DNA of 43,575 nucleotides from Wenzhouxiangella sp. XN79A. Lineage in GTDB: Bacteria; Pseudomonadota; Gammaproteobacteria; Xanthomonadales; Wenzhouxiangellaceae. The first letter of the stretch is position 1. Each line of letters starts with the position of its first letter. The position numbers were made by a program, and so were the translations under genes. The DNA lies in assembly GCF_012272825.1 (NCBI RefSeq), contig NZ_JAAWWS010000129.1, forward strand, positions 1 to 43,575, in the 5' to 3' direction. Of this stretch, positions 7,328 through 16,523 are shown piece after piece. Below the pieces are notes generated by a model. The model worked only from the letters and a program-made list of their open reading frames with translations. It searched no databases and was not told where the DNA came from.

Positions 7328-9820
7328 ATGCCCGTTTCTCTTCCGATCGACCCGCTGCTGCCCCGCCTGCGCGAAACGCTGGCCGAGGCGTCGTGCGTGT
7401 TGCTGCAGGCCCCGCCCGGGGCCGGCAAGACCACGCGCGTGCCGCCGGCGCTGCTGGACTGCACGTGGCGCGAAGGCCGGAAGATCGTCATGCTGGAGCC
7501 GCGGCGGCTGGCCGCGCGGGCCGCGGCACGGTTCATGGCCGGGCAGATCGGCGAGCCGGTCGGCGGGACGGTCGGCTTCCGGACGCGGCTCGAATCGAAG
7601 GTCTCCGCCGACACGGTCATCGACGTCGTCACCGAGGGCATCCTGCTGCGGCAGCTCCAGGCCGACCCGGAGCTGGCCGACGTGGCCTGCGTGCTGTTCG
7701 ACGAGTTCCACGAACGTTCGCTCAACGCCGATCTCGGCCTGGCGCTGGTCCGCGAGTCCCAGGCCGCGCTGCGCCCGGACCTGCGCGTGGTGGTCATGTC
7801 AGCCACGCTCGACACAGCACCACTGGCAAAGCTGCTCGACGACGCGCCGGTGCTGACCAGCGAAGGACGTAGTTTTCCCGTCGAAGTGAGCTATCGCCCG
7901 CCGCGCCGCGAGCAGCGGCCGGACGACGCCGCAGCCGCCGCCGTGCGCGATGCGCTGGCCGCCGAGCCGGGCTCGGTGCTCGTGTTCCTGCCCGGCGTCG
8001 GCGAGATCAAGCGTGTCGAGGAGCGGCTGGCCGGAACGCTGCCTGACGACACGGACCTGTGCCCGCTCTACGGTGCCCTGAACCCGGCGCAGCAGGACGC
8101 CGCGATCGCCCCGGCGCCCGAGGGGCGGCGCAAGGTGGTCCTGGCCACGGCCATCGCCGAGACCAGCCTGACCATCGAGGGCGTACGGATCGTGATCGAC
8201 GCCGGCCTGGAGCGGCGGCCGAAGTTCGATCCCGGCTCCGGCATGACACGGCTGATCACCGAGCGCGTCTCCAGGTCGTCGGCCGAGCAGCGCCGCGGCC
8301 GCGCCGGGCGCCTCGAGCCGGGCCGCTGCATCCGCTTGTGGAGCGAAGGCGAACAGGCGCGGCTGAAGCCCCACGCCGCACCGGAGATCCTGGAGGCCGA
8401 CCTGGCGCCGACCGTACTGCAGCTGGCCCAGTGGGGCGCGACGGACCCGGGCGACCTGGACTGGCTGGACCCACCACCCCGCGCGCACTGGGACCAGGCC
8501 GTCGACCTGCTCGAGGCCTTCGACGCGCTGGACGAGAACGGCCGGATCACCGCGCACGGCCGGGCGCTGCTCGAACCGGGCCTCGACCCGCGCCTGGCCC
8601 AACTGCTGGTCGGCGGCCGCGAGCGCCGGCTCGGCCGGACCGCCGCCGCGTTGGCCGCGCTGCTGTCGGACCGCGACCCGCTGCCGCGCGACGCCGGCAG
8701 CGATCTCGAACTCCGCTTGCGCGCGCTGGAAGGAAAGGGCCTGCCCGGCGTGCACCGCGGCCGGCTGCAGCAGGCCCGGCAGCTGATGAAGCGGCTGACG
8801 CGAACGCAGGACCGTGAGGCCATCGACCCGCACGCCGCCGGCCGGCTGCTGGCGCTGGCCTGGCCCGACCGCATCGCGATGCGCCGCCCCGGCGGCCCGG
8901 CCCGCTTCCGGCTGGCCAACGGCCGCGGCGCCTGGCTGCCGGACGACGACCCGCTGGCCGGTTCCGAGTTCCTCGTCGCCGCCGAGCTCGACGGCCGAGA
9001 ACGCGAGGCGAAGATCTTCCTCGCCGCCCGCGTGACGCGCGACGAACTCGAAGCGGACCCGGCGCTGCACGTCGCCGACGTCGAAGTCTCGGACTGGGAC
9101 GAGGCGCGCGGTGCCGTGGTGGTCCGGCGGCAGCGCAGGCTCGGCGCGCTGGTCCTCGAGGAAACCGTGGACGCGGCGCGCGACCCGGAGGCCGTGCAGC
9201 GCGGCCTGCTGGCGGCGGTCCGCAAGCGCGGGCTCGACGCGCTGGACGGCGCGGAGCGGACGAAAGGCGTTCGCCAGCGCATCGAGTGGCTGCGCCGCCA
9301 CGGCCACGCCGACTGGCCGGCCTTCGACGACGAGACGCTGCTGGCCGAACTCGAGGACTGGCTGGGCCCGTTCCTGCCCGGCATCACCCGCTGGAAGGAG
9401 CTGGCCGCGCTCGACCTGCGCCCGGCGCTGGAGCACCGGCTGGGCCACGACCGCAAGCAGGTGCTCGACCGCGAAGCGCCGGTCGCCATCGACGTGCCCG
9501 AAGGCTCGCGGATCCGGCTCGACTACGGCGCCGAGCCCGGTCCGGCGCTGGCCGTCAAGCTGCAGGCCGTGTTCGGCTGGAGCGAAACGCCGCGGGTCGC
9601 CAACGGCCGCGCGCCGGTCGTACTGCACCTGCTCTCGCCGGCCCAGCGCCCGGTGGCGGTGACCTCGGACCTGGCCAGCTTCTGGGCCAACGGCTACCCG
9701 GACGTCGTCCGCGACATGCGCGGCCGCTACCCGAAGCACCCGTGGCCCGACGATCCGATGGGCGCCGAGGCCACGATGCGCACGAAGCGCGGCAGCGCCG
9801 GCCCGAATCGACGAAAATAG
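7328..9820 (+). CDS. hrpB: ATP-dependent helicase HrpB
   Basis: An 830-aa DEAH-type helicase of the HrpB family, close to the usual ~820 aa. Visible motifs: Walker A PPGAGKTT (29-36), motif Ia LEPRRLAARA, DEFH at 125-128 in the Walker B position, SAT at 158-160, and motif VI QRRGRAGR near residue 320. The C-terminal half has the HrpB-specific region (about 500-830), including RYPKHPWPDDP close to the end. The family unwinds or remodels nucleic acid and is implicated in RNA metabolism; the exact substrate is not known. The N-terminus is normal for the family, so the ATG at 7328 is a good choice. Confidence 0.93.
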   Translation: MPVSLPIDPLLPRLRETLAEASCVLLQAPPGAGKTTRVPPALLDCTWREGRKIVMLEPRRLAARAAARFMAGQIGEPVGGTVGFRTRLESKVSADTVIDVVTEGILLRQLQADPELADVACVLFDEFHERSLNADLGLALVRESQAALRPDLRVVVMSATLDTAPLAKLLDDAPVLTSEGRSFPVEVSYRPPRREQRPDDAAAAAVRDALAAEPGSVLVFLPGVGEIKRVEERLAGTLPDDTDLCPLYGALNPAQQDAAIAPAPEGRRKVVLATAIAETSLTIEGVRIVIDAGLERRPKFDPGSGMTRLITERVSRSSAEQRRGRAGRLEPGRCIRLWSEGEQARLKPHAAPEILEADLAPTVLQLAQWGATDPGDLDWLDPPPRAHWDQAVDLLEAFDALDENGRITAHGRALLEPGLDPRLAQLLVGGRERRLGRTAAALAALLSDRDPLPRDAGSDLELRLRALEGKGLPGVHRGRLQQARQLMKRLTRTQDREAIDPHAAGRLLALAWPDRIAMRRPGGPARFRLANGRGAWLPDDDPLAGSEFLVAAELDGREREAKIFLAARVTRDELEADPALHVADVEVSDWDEARGAVVVRRQRRLGALVLEETVDAARDPEAVQRGLLAAVRKRGLDALDGAERTKGVRQRIEWLRRHGHADWPAFDDETLLAELEDWLGPFLPGITRWKELAALDLRPALEHRLGHDRKQVLDREAPVAIDVPEGSRIRLDYGAEPGPALAVKLQAVFGWSETPRVANGRAPVVLHLLSPAQRPVAVTSDLASFWANGYPDVVRDMRGRYPKHPWPDDPMGAEATMRTKRGSAGPNRRK

Positions 9821-9846
9821 CGGGCTTCCCCTCCCGGAGCGCGCCC

Positions 9847-10335
9847 GTGAAGCTTCTTCAGGTCATCACCACCGGCGGCACGATCGACAAGATCTACTAC
9901 GACGAGAAGTCCGACTACCAGATCGGCGAGCCGGAAATCGCGCGCATCCTGACCGACATGAAGGTCGCCTTCCGCTGGCAGGTCCAGCCGCTGCTGAGAA
10001 AGGACTCGCTGGAACTGACCGACGCCGACCGCGACCTGGTCCGCCGCGCCGTCGAGGCCTCGGACGCAAAGCACATCCTGATCACCCACGGCACCGACAC
10101 CATGACCGAGACGGCCAGGGTGCTCGAAGGTCTCGGCGACCGCGTCATCGTGCTGACCGGCGCCCTGAACCCGGCCCGTTTCATCGGCTCCGATGCCGTG
10201 TTCAACATCGGCTGCGCGGTCGGCGCCGTCCAGGCCCTCGATCCCGGCGTCTGGATCGCGATGAACGGGCGGGTGTGGGATCCGCGGAAGGTCAGGAAGA
10301 ATCGGGAGGCGAACCGGTTCGAGGCGGTGGATTAG
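9847..10335 (+). CDS. Short asparaginase-domain protein
   Basis: A 162-aa protein equal to the N-terminal domain of type I/II asparaginases. It keeps TGGTI (9-13) with the nucleophile Thr12, HGTDTM (81-86) with the second Thr-Asp pair, TGALNP (104-109), and the lysine-containing segment near 148-157. The C-terminal domain that completes the dimer interface of full-length (~330 aa) asparaginases is absent, with no sign of a frameshift. Short forms of this kind are known in proteobacteria, so it is probably a natural single-domain form rather than a fragment. It starts with GTG 26 bp after hrpB. Whether it hydrolyses asparagine is unknown. Confidence 0.75.
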   Translation: MKLLQVITTGGTIDKIYYDEKSDYQIGEPEIARILTDMKVAFRWQVQPLLRKDSLELTDADRDLVRRAVEASDAKHILITHGTDTMTETARVLEGLGDRVIVLTGALNPARFIGSDAVFNIGCAVGAVQALDPGVWIAMNGRVWDPRKVRKNREANRFEAVD

Positions 10336-10474
10336 GGTTTCCGGGTTTCCGGGTTCCGGTTTTAAAAGCGTTTCGCCGCTGGCTGCGCCAGCGGATGAGA
10401 CCTACGCTTGTGATGACAATCGGGGCCGCTGCATGTCTGAGCCAAGTCGAAAGCGGCTTCCTGCCCCGCATCGT

Positions 10475-10545
10475 CTGTGGGAGGGCGCTTGCGCGCGAAC
10501 GGGTCCAGGCGAGTTCACCTTTCGCCCCAAAGCTGCCTCCCACAG
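10475..10545. repeat. REP-like hairpin (TGTGGGAG family)
   Basis: The perfect 10-bp outer stem CTGTGGGAGG (10475-10484) pairs with CCTCCCACAG (10536-10545). The inner part GCTTGCGCGCGAA followed by TTCGCCC resembles the repeats at 43409-43472 and 43505-43570, which are bounded by the same kind of ends. It is thus a dispersed family in this genome. Confidence 0.6.
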
Positions 10546-10562
10546 TAGAAGAATCCTCTTCT

Positions 10563-10595
10563 TCTGTCATCCCGGATCAAGTCCGGGGCGACAGA
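10563..10595. repeat. Short palindromic repeat with CCCGGA/TCCGGG core
   Basis: TCTGTC and GACAGA flank a CCCGGA-TCAAG-TCCGGG hairpin. Similar TCATCCCGGATCAAGTCCGG palindromes are common between bacterial genes. It may act as a terminator-like structure between the converging genes, though no U-tract follows. Confidence 0.45.
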
Positions 10596-10904
10596 ATGGG
10601 GGCATGGCACCGCCTTGAATCCACCTCGATGGCGAGGAGAAGCGCAGGGGCGAGTGGAACGATTGTGATAACAATCCGCCGCTGCATGTCCGAGCGGAAG
10701 CGGCGAAGCGACTGGAGCGAGTTCAGCGGGGCCCACTCGCACCGGGCAGCGCAGGGAACCCGAGCGAAGCTCGGGCACCAGTTCGGCAACAGTTCGTAGC
10801 CAGGGTAAGCGCAGCGCACCCGGGAATGTCGTGGCGATCCCGAACGTCAAACGCCTTTCGACACCGCCTACATGACCAGCAGGATACCGAATACTCGCCG
10901 CTGG

Positions 10905-12221
10905 CTAGGGAATGGTTCCTTCGAAACCGTCGGCGAAAATCTGCTCGATATTGCCGTTGAATCTGTGCACCGCGCTTCCGGACACGACATACAAGTTGCC
11001 CTGCTCATCCTGACCGAAGGAACGGACGCTGAAAACGGGCGAAGGAAACTCCGTGGAGGTCCAAGTACTCCCACTCTCATTGGCGAACCAGATATTCCCG
11101 GATACGGCATCACCGAAAACATAGAGACCCTTCATGCTCGTGACCGGTCCGCGATATCGATACCCACCGGTAATCGACCGCCCGAAGGTAGCACCGGTGG
11201 GATATTCAAGAACGGGAATCACGGAGTCGGGCAGCAAGTTCTCGCACGGTGTCGTCGATGATCCCCGTTCGGTGCTGCCCTCGCAGATTTTCCAACCAAG
11301 ATCGTCACCGCCTGCAAGCGGCCAGTTCAGGAGGCTGACTTCTTCGGTTGTATTCTGACCTACGTCACCGATCCAGAGATCACCGGTCGTCCGATCGAAG
11401 CTCCAGCGCCACGGGTTTCTCAAGCCATATAGAAAGACTTCACCACAACGATTCGTCTCACCCTCGAAGGGATTGGTCGGCGGTATGGAATACTCGGCAG
11501 ACCCATCGCTGTTCGCTGCGCACAGATTGTTGCTGCCAGCCGGCGTCGGGGTGTCCACATCGATCCGTAGCATCTTGCCCAGCAGAGCGACGGATCGGTC
11601 ACTCTCGCACGAACCGCCGGTCACGATCGATGCCGGGTCGAGGGTCTGCGCCCGATCGCAGGGATCGTTCCCGCTCCCGCCATCACCGAGGCCGAGATAC
11701 AGGTAGCCATCCGGGCCGAAGCGCATCTGGCCGCCATTGTGATTGGCGAAATCCTGCCGAACAGTAAGGATGATCCGGTCGGGCGAATTGTTCGCGACAT
11801 CAGGGTCGCCCGTGATCGAGAATTCGCCGACCACTGTGTCACCTTCGTCTACGCCAGCGGGACGAACGGGACCCGCCGAATAATGCAGGTAGAACCGGCC
11901 GTTGACCGCGAACTGCGGATGGAACGCGATATCGAGCAGGCCCCGCTCGCTCGCACTGACCGCAGTTCGGGAACCGATATCCACGAACGGATCCGGTAGC
12001 AGCGTGCCGTCCTCGTCGAGGATGCGGACGATCCCGTTCTGCTGAACGATGAACAACCGGCCGGACCCGTCATCGGCATTCTTCAAGCCGAGCGCTCCGG
12101 ACAAGCCGCTGATGCCAGGCAAGGCGTCCAGCGTGACATCGCTCGGCACCTGCGCCATGGACGAGGCCGCCGCGGCCAGGACGGCCAGCGTGAACAGACT
12201 CTTCAATGCCCCTTGTCGCAT
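10905..12221 (-). CDS. Secreted PQQ-dependent sugar dehydrogenase
   Basis: A 438-aa six-bladed beta-propeller of the glucose/sorbosone dehydrogenase family, which oxidises aldose sugars with pyrroloquinoline quinone in the periplasm or outside the cell. Residues 1-23 form a signal peptide ending in an alanine site. Family motifs are SERGLLDIAFHPQF (91-104), NHNGGQMRFGPDGYLYLG (160-177, with the probable catalytic His161), YGLRNPWRWSFD, DLWIGDVGQN, and late SITGGYRYRGP. The chain ends in IEQIFADGFEGTIP, a tail resembling the VFRDSFELP end of the metalloprotease at 29884. The start at 12221 has AGGAG 7 bp upstream. It is divergent from the gamma-glutamyltransferase, sharing a 97-bp promoter region. 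Confidence 0.85.
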   Translation of the reverse strand: MRQGALKSLFTLAVLAAAASSMAQVPSDVTLDALPGISGLSGALGLKNADDGSGRLFIVQQNGIVRILDEDGTLLPDPFVDIGSRTAVSASERGLLDIAFHPQFAVNGRFYLHYSAGPVRPAGVDEGDTVVGEFSITGDPDVANNSPDRIILTVRQDFANHNGGQMRFGPDGYLYLGLGDGGSGNDPCDRAQTLDPASIVTGGSCESDRSVALLGKMLRIDVDTPTPAGSNNLCAANSDGSAEYSIPPTNPFEGETNRCGEVFLYGLRNPWRWSFDRTTGDLWIGDVGQNTTEEVSLLNWPLAGGDDLGWKICEGSTERGSSTTPCENLLPDSVIPVLEYPTGATFGRSITGGYRYRGPVTSMKGLYVFGDAVSGNIWFANESGSTWTSTEFPSPVFSVRSFGQDEQGNLYVVSGSAVHRFNGNIEQIFADGFEGTIP

Positions 12222-12318
12222 CGCGCATCTCCTGCGTAGGTGTCGAGCGTCCGAGTATATCCATCCGATCATTACGCGACTGCGATGCGGTTCACATCGC
12301 CGACCGCGTCGGGGCAGA

Positions 12319-13854
12319 ATGCTGTCGATGAACGGCACCGGCGCCCAGGTCGCGAGCGGCCATCCCGAGACCACGAACGCGGCCTGCGAGGTCCTCGCCG
12401 CCGGCGGCAACGCGGTCGATGCGCTGGTCGCCGCGGCCTGGACGGCCTGCGTGGCCGAGCCGATCTTCTGCTCTCCCGGCGGCGGCGGGCACGCAATGAT
12501 CCGGATGCCGGGCCGGGCGCCGGTGATCGCCGACTTCTTCGCCCAGACCCCGCGCCGGCGCCGGATGGACGACCTGGAGTTCTACCCGATCCACGGCAAC
12601 TTCGGGACCGACGTGCAGGAGTTCCACGTCGGCATGGGGGCCGCGGCCACGCCGGGCATGGTGGCCGGCCTGTTCGAGCTTCAGCGCCGCCACGGCTCGC
12701 TGCCGATGACCGCACTGGTCGAGCCGGCCGTGACCGTGGCGCGGGAAGGCTGCGCCCTGACCGAGACCCAGGCCTTCGCGCTGCAGATCCTCGAGCCGAT
12801 CGTCCGCGCAACGCCGGAGGCCAGCGCGATGTTCGGCCTGGACGCGCACGACGGGCCGCTGCCCCGGGTCGGCACGGTGGTGACCAATCGGCCGTTGGCC
12901 GACTGGATCGAGCGCATCGCCGTCGACGGGCCGGACGCGCTGCACCACGGCGAGCAGGCCATCGCCATCGCCGAAGACGCACAGGCCCACGGCGGCCACC
13001 TGACGCTGGCCGACCTGGCCGGCTACCGGGTCCACTGGCGCCGCCCGATGCGCTGGACGCTGGGCGATGCGACGGTCTGGTCGAACCCGCCGCCGGCCTT
13101 CGGCGGCCTGATGGTGGCGCTGATGACCCAGGCGCTGGAACACCGCCTGCCGGCCGGCGTCCGATTCGGCGACGACGCCCACCTCGACGCGCTGACCGAG
13201 GCGATGGGGGTCAGCGAGCGCGAACGCCAGCGGCTGGAGCAACCCGATACGCTGGGCTGCAGCCGCCGGCTGATGCAGACCTTCCGGCAGCTGGAAGGCG
13301 AACTGCGCGTCAGCCGCGGCACGACCCACATCGGCGTGCGCGACGCGGCCGGCGGCTTCGCCGGCATGACCGCGTCGAACGGCGAGGGCTGCGGGCGGAT
13401 CGTGCCCGGCACCGGGTTCATGCTCAACAACATGCTCGGCGAGGAGGACCTGAACCGGCCCGGCTTCCACAACTGGCCCCTGAACCGCCGCCTGGCCTCG
13501 ATGATGGCGCCGACCCTTGTCCTCCGGAACGGCCGGCGTGTGCTGCTGGGCAGCGGCGGTTCGAACCGCATCCGCACGGCGATCGCCCAGGTGCTGGCCA
13601 ATCTGATGCACTTCGACCTCGACCTGGCCGAGGCGATTTGCGCACCCCGGCTGCACCTCGAGGGCGATCGGCTCGCGATCGAGCACCCGCACCCGGATTG
13701 GCCCGCACAGGTGGCCGACTGGCTGGCCCGTTCGGCGCCGGAGGCACGCTGCTGGCCGGCACCGAACCTGTACTTCGGCGGCGTCCACGCCGTCGCCGAC
13801 GATGCCGCGGCGGCCGACCCGCGGCGCGGCGGGACGGCTCGTTCGCTGAACTGA
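12319..13854 (+). CDS. Gamma-glutamyltransferase family protein
   Basis: A 511-aa N-terminal-nucleophile hydrolase of the gamma-glutamyltranspeptidase family, which self-cleaves into two subunits. The cleavage/nucleophile motif RGTTHIGV lies at 333-340, with Thr335 the expected new N-terminus. It is followed by a degenerate small-subunit motif and GTGFMLNNMLGEED (364-377). The large-subunit opening is typical (VASGHPETTNAACEVLAAGG). There is no signal peptide, so unlike enteric Ggt it is probably cytoplasmic and may hydrolyse gamma-glutamyl or similar amide compounds other than glutathione. Two ATGs (12319, 12328) are possible; the first has GGGG just upstream. Confidence 0.85.
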   Translation: MLSMNGTGAQVASGHPETTNAACEVLAAGGNAVDALVAAAWTACVAEPIFCSPGGGGHAMIRMPGRAPVIADFFAQTPRRRRMDDLEFYPIHGNFGTDVQEFHVGMGAAATPGMVAGLFELQRRHGSLPMTALVEPAVTVAREGCALTETQAFALQILEPIVRATPEASAMFGLDAHDGPLPRVGTVVTNRPLADWIERIAVDGPDALHHGEQAIAIAEDAQAHGGHLTLADLAGYRVHWRRPMRWTLGDATVWSNPPPAFGGLMVALMTQALEHRLPAGVRFGDDAHLDALTEAMGVSERERQRLEQPDTLGCSRRLMQTFRQLEGELRVSRGTTHIGVRDAAGGFAGMTASNGEGCGRIVPGTGFMLNNMLGEEDLNRPGFHNWPLNRRLASMMAPTLVLRNGRRVLLGSGGSNRIRTAIAQVLANLMHFDLDLAEAICAPRLHLEGDRLAIEHPHPDWPAQVADWLARSAPEARCWPAPNLYFGGVHAVADDAAAADPRRGGTARSLN

Positions 13855-13943
13855 CCCAACTCCCATCGTTGCGGGTCTCACGCGGCCGTCGTAGGATAAG
13901 GCCTTGATCTGAACAAGCCCCGACGACGGGACAGGAGGCAGCA

Positions 13944-14222
13944 ATGTCCGGACGCACGCTTCGAATCGCACTGGCCTGCGCGCTGATCGCCGCCGGCTCT
14001 GCCCTGACCGGCTGCGCCAGCTCGGCTCAGCAGCAGGCCGCCCGACAGGGGCCGACGAGCTCGGATGTCTACGTTCATCGGATCAATGAAGCGGCCGACC
14101 GGCAGGGCATGACCGACGTGATCTGGGTCAACCCGCCGCGCGGCGGCGAGGCGGCCCGGATCACCTACTCGCTGCAGGCCACGGTCGGCGACGAGGACGA
14201 GGAGAAGGACGAGGACGGCTGA
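13944..14222 (+). CDS. Small lipoprotein, unknown function
   Basis: A 92-aa protein with a lipoprotein signal: MSGRTLRI, then a hydrophobic stretch and the lipobox LTGC, with the lipidated cysteine at residue 24. The mature part is only ~69 aa, contains VIWVNPPR, and ends in a strongly acidic tail (DEDEEKDEDG). There is no Asp at the +2 position after Cys, so outer-membrane sorting is expected. GGACAGGAGGC upstream of the ATG is a strong ribosome site. It is followed by a perfect terminator hairpin. Confidence 0.75.
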   Translation: MSGRTLRIALACALIAAGSALTGCASSAQQQAARQGPTSSDVYVHRINEAADRQGMTDVIWVNPPRGGEAARITYSLQATVGDEDEEKDEDG

Positions 14223-14260
14223 TCGCTGCGCCGTCGACCGACGCAGGTCTCGCGCACGCG

Positions 14261-14290
14261 AAACGCCCGTCCGGCCCCGGACGGGCGTTT
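14261..14290. terminator. Bidirectional intrinsic terminator
   Basis: AAACGCCCGTCCGG pairs perfectly with CCGGACGGGCGTTT across a two-base loop. The 14-bp GC-rich stem is flanked by A and T runs. It lies between the convergent lipoprotein gene and priA, so it can stop transcription from both sides. Confidence 0.88.
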
Positions 14291-14293
14291 TCG

Positions 14294-16450
14294 TTACAGC
14301 TCCAGCGGATCGACATCCACGTGCCAGCGCACCCGCGCGGCGTCGCGGTCGGCCGGGATCGTGTCCAGCAGCCGCGCCACCGTCCGCTGGATCGGCGCTC
14401 TCTCGGGCGCCATCAGCCACAGCTGGTAGCGCCAGTGGCCGGCGCGCCGCTGCAGCAGCGCCGGCAGTGGACCGGCCAGCCGGACTTCGTTCGAGCCCAC
14501 CGTGCCGGCCACCCGGGCCAGGAAGGCGCGGGCACGGTCGGCCGACTGGGCCTCGGCCCGGACCATGGCCAGCGACCAGGCCGGCGGCAGTTCGGCGGCG
14601 GCCCGCTCGGCGCGCAGCAGCTCGGCCAGCTTCAGGTACGACCCGGCCGCCATCGCCTGGACCAGCGCGTGCTCGGGGTGACGGGTCTGCAGCACGAATT
14701 CCCCCGGATCGCGCCGGCCGGCCCGGCCGGCGACCTGGAACACGGTCTGGGCCAGCCGCTCGGGTGCGCGGAAATCGGCGCTGAACAGCGAGGTGTCGGC
14801 GTCCAGGACCACGGCCAGGCCGATGCCCGGCAGGTGGTGGCCCTTGGCCAGCATCTGGGTGCCGACCAGGATGCAGGGATCGCCCCGGCCGACCTGCTCC
14901 AGGAGCTGTTCGAACTCGTCGCGACCGCGCATGCTGTCGCGATCCACGCGCAGCACCGGCACGTCGGGAAACCGCTCGTTCAGCGCGTGCTCGATGCGCT
15001 CGGTACCGCTGCCGGCCGCCGCCAGCCGCGGCGAATCGCACTCCGGGCAGCGCGGCGGCACGGGCCGCTGCTGGCCGCAGTGGTGGCAGCTCAGGCGAGC
15101 GGCCTGGCGATGCCAGGTCAGGTGCGCGCTGCAGCGGCTGCAGTCGGCCTGCCAGCCGCATTCGTCGCACATCAGCACCGGCGCGAAGCCGCGGCGGTTG
15201 CGGTAGACCAGCACCTGTTCGCCGGCCTCGAGCCGACGCCGGATCCGCTCGACCAGCGCCTCGGTCAGCCCCTCGCGTCGCGTCGCGCCGCGCAGGTCCT
15301 CGATCCGCCAGCGCGGCATCACGGCGCCGCCGGCCCGGCGCGGCAGGTCGAGCAGGCGATAGCGACCGTCGTGAACGTTCTGCAGGCTCTCCAGCGAGGG
15401 CGTGGCGCTTCCCAGCACGATCGGGATGCCCAGCCGGCTGGCCCGCAGCACGGCCACGTCGCGGCCGTGGTAGCGCATGCCGTCGAACTGCTTGAACGAG
15501 CTGTCGTGTTCTTCGTCGACGACGATCAGGCCCGGGTTCCTCAACGGCAGGAACACCGCCGAACGGGTGCCGATCAACACCCGTGCCTCGCCGCTGTGCG
15601 CGGCCTCCCAGGTCGCCACCCGCTCGCCGTCGGACAGGCCCGAGTGGTAGACATGGGCGGCGAAGCCCAGCCGCGCTTCGACCCGGCGGACCAGCTGCGG
15701 CGTCAGGCCGATTTCCGGCAACAGCAGCAGCACCTGGCGGCCGCGGCGGACCAGCGCACGGGCCGCCTGCAGGTAGACCTCGGTCTTGCCGCTGCCGGTC
15801 ACTCCGGCCAGCACGAAGGCCTCGAAGCGATGGCGCGCGGCCAGCACGGCGGCCACGGCAACGCGCTGCTCCGGGTTCAGCGTCGGCCCGGGCACCGGCT
15901 CGCGGGCCGGCGCGTCGCAGGTCTCGATCCGGCCCTGCTCCAGCATCCGGCGCAGGGCATCGGCCGGGTGGCCCGCGGCCTGCAGCGCATCGCGCCGCTG
16001 CGGGCCGTCGGTGAGCGCCTCGACCACCTCGGCCTGGCGCGGCGCGCGGGCCAGGTCGACGGCCCGGCCGGCATCGGTCAGGTGCAGCCACGCCGGTCCG
16101 GCGCGACGGAACGGCTCGGGCCGGCGCAGCGCCACCGGGAGGGCGTGGGTGACCAGTTCGCCGGGCGGGCTGGCGTAGTAGCGGGTGGTCCAGCGCAGCA
16201 GGTCCAGGTGCTCACGGTCCAGCAGCGCGTCGTCGAGCACCTGCAGCACGGGCTTGAGCCTGTCGGGGTCGAAGGTCGTGGAATCGGCGCGCTCGATCAC
16301 CACGCCGACCAGTCGCCGACGACCGAAGGGCACGACCACGCGCGCGCCCGGCGACGGCGGATTGCCGTCGACCGGCGGCGCGTAGTCGAACAGGCCGTGC
16401 AGCGGCACCGGCACCGCTACGCGCACGACGGTGGGACGACCGCCGCTCAC
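14294..16450 (-). CDS. priA: Primosomal protein N' (PriA helicase)
   Basis: A 718-aa replication-restart helicase. The N-terminal DNA-binding domain starts VVRVAVPVPLHGLFDY. Walker A GVTGSGKT lies at 216-223 and Walker B DEEH at 312-315. The eight-cysteine zinc region (about 425-470) reads CDECGWQADCSRC, then CHHCGQQ and CPEC. Motif V/VI segments GTQMLAKGHH and FQVAGRAGR follow. The length is normal. The start is GTG (no nearby ATG), and no ribosome site precedes it. Instead, the U-tract of the prc terminator runs right up to the start codon, so expression must come from readthrough or from a start inside that hairpin region. Confidence 0.94.
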   Translation of the reverse strand: MSGGRPTVVRVAVPVPLHGLFDYAPPVDGNPPSPGARVVVPFGRRRLVGVVIERADSTTFDPDRLKPVLQVLDDALLDREHLDLLRWTTRYYASPPGELVTHALPVALRRPEPFRRAGPAWLHLTDAGRAVDLARAPRQAEVVEALTDGPQRRDALQAAGHPADALRRMLEQGRIETCDAPAREPVPGPTLNPEQRVAVAAVLAARHRFEAFVLAGVTGSGKTEVYLQAARALVRRGRQVLLLLPEIGLTPQLVRRVEARLGFAAHVYHSGLSDGERVATWEAAHSGEARVLIGTRSAVFLPLRNPGLIVVDEEHDSSFKQFDGMRYHGRDVAVLRASRLGIPIVLGSATPSLESLQNVHDGRYRLLDLPRRAGGAVMPRWRIEDLRGATRREGLTEALVERIRRRLEAGEQVLVYRNRRGFAPVLMCDECGWQADCSRCSAHLTWHRQAARLSCHHCGQQRPVPPRCPECDSPRLAAAGSGTERIEHALNERFPDVPVLRVDRDSMRGRDEFEQLLEQVGRGDPCILVGTQMLAKGHHLPGIGLAVVLDADTSLFSADFRAPERLAQTVFQVAGRAGRRDPGEFVLQTRHPEHALVQAMAAGSYLKLAELLRAERAAAELPPAWSLAMVRAEAQSADRARAFLARVAGTVGSNEVRLAGPLPALLQRRAGHWRYQLWLMAPERAPIQRTVARLLDTIPADRDAARVRWHVDVDPLEL

Positions 16451-16451
16451 G

Positions 16452-16481
16452 AAAAAGGACCGGCCGCAGTGCGACCGGTCC
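16452..16481 (-). terminator. Intrinsic terminator after prc
   Basis: Read on the minus strand, GGACCGG and CCGGTCC form a 7-bp stem with an 11-base loop, followed at once by TTTTTC. It lies 43 bp beyond the prc stop and directly before the GTG start of priA. Confidence 0.75.
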
Positions 16482-16523
16482 CGGATCGGTTGAAGCGGCC
16501 GGCCGCCACGCGGCGGTCCGGGC

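Larger units (their letters stand above)
10336..10904. other. Gene-free region packed with REP-like repeats
   Basis: No credible gene lies in these 569 bases. The region opens with GGGTTTCC/GGGTTCC direct repeats right at the asparaginase stop. It then holds a hairpin bounded by CTGTGGGAGG and CCTCCCACAG (10475-10545) and a second hairpin at 10563-10595. Two related segments also occur, each with a TGTGAT(G/A)ACAATC core followed by GCCGCTGCATGTC, near 10409-10436 and 10664-10690. The two flanking genes converge here, so the hairpins could also end transcription. Confidence 0.6.

Noticed and set aside
10336-10904. Plus-strand frame of 174 codons at 10275-10799
   Set aside because: It begins inside the asparaginase gene in another frame and runs through REP-type hairpins; it has no recognisable domain.
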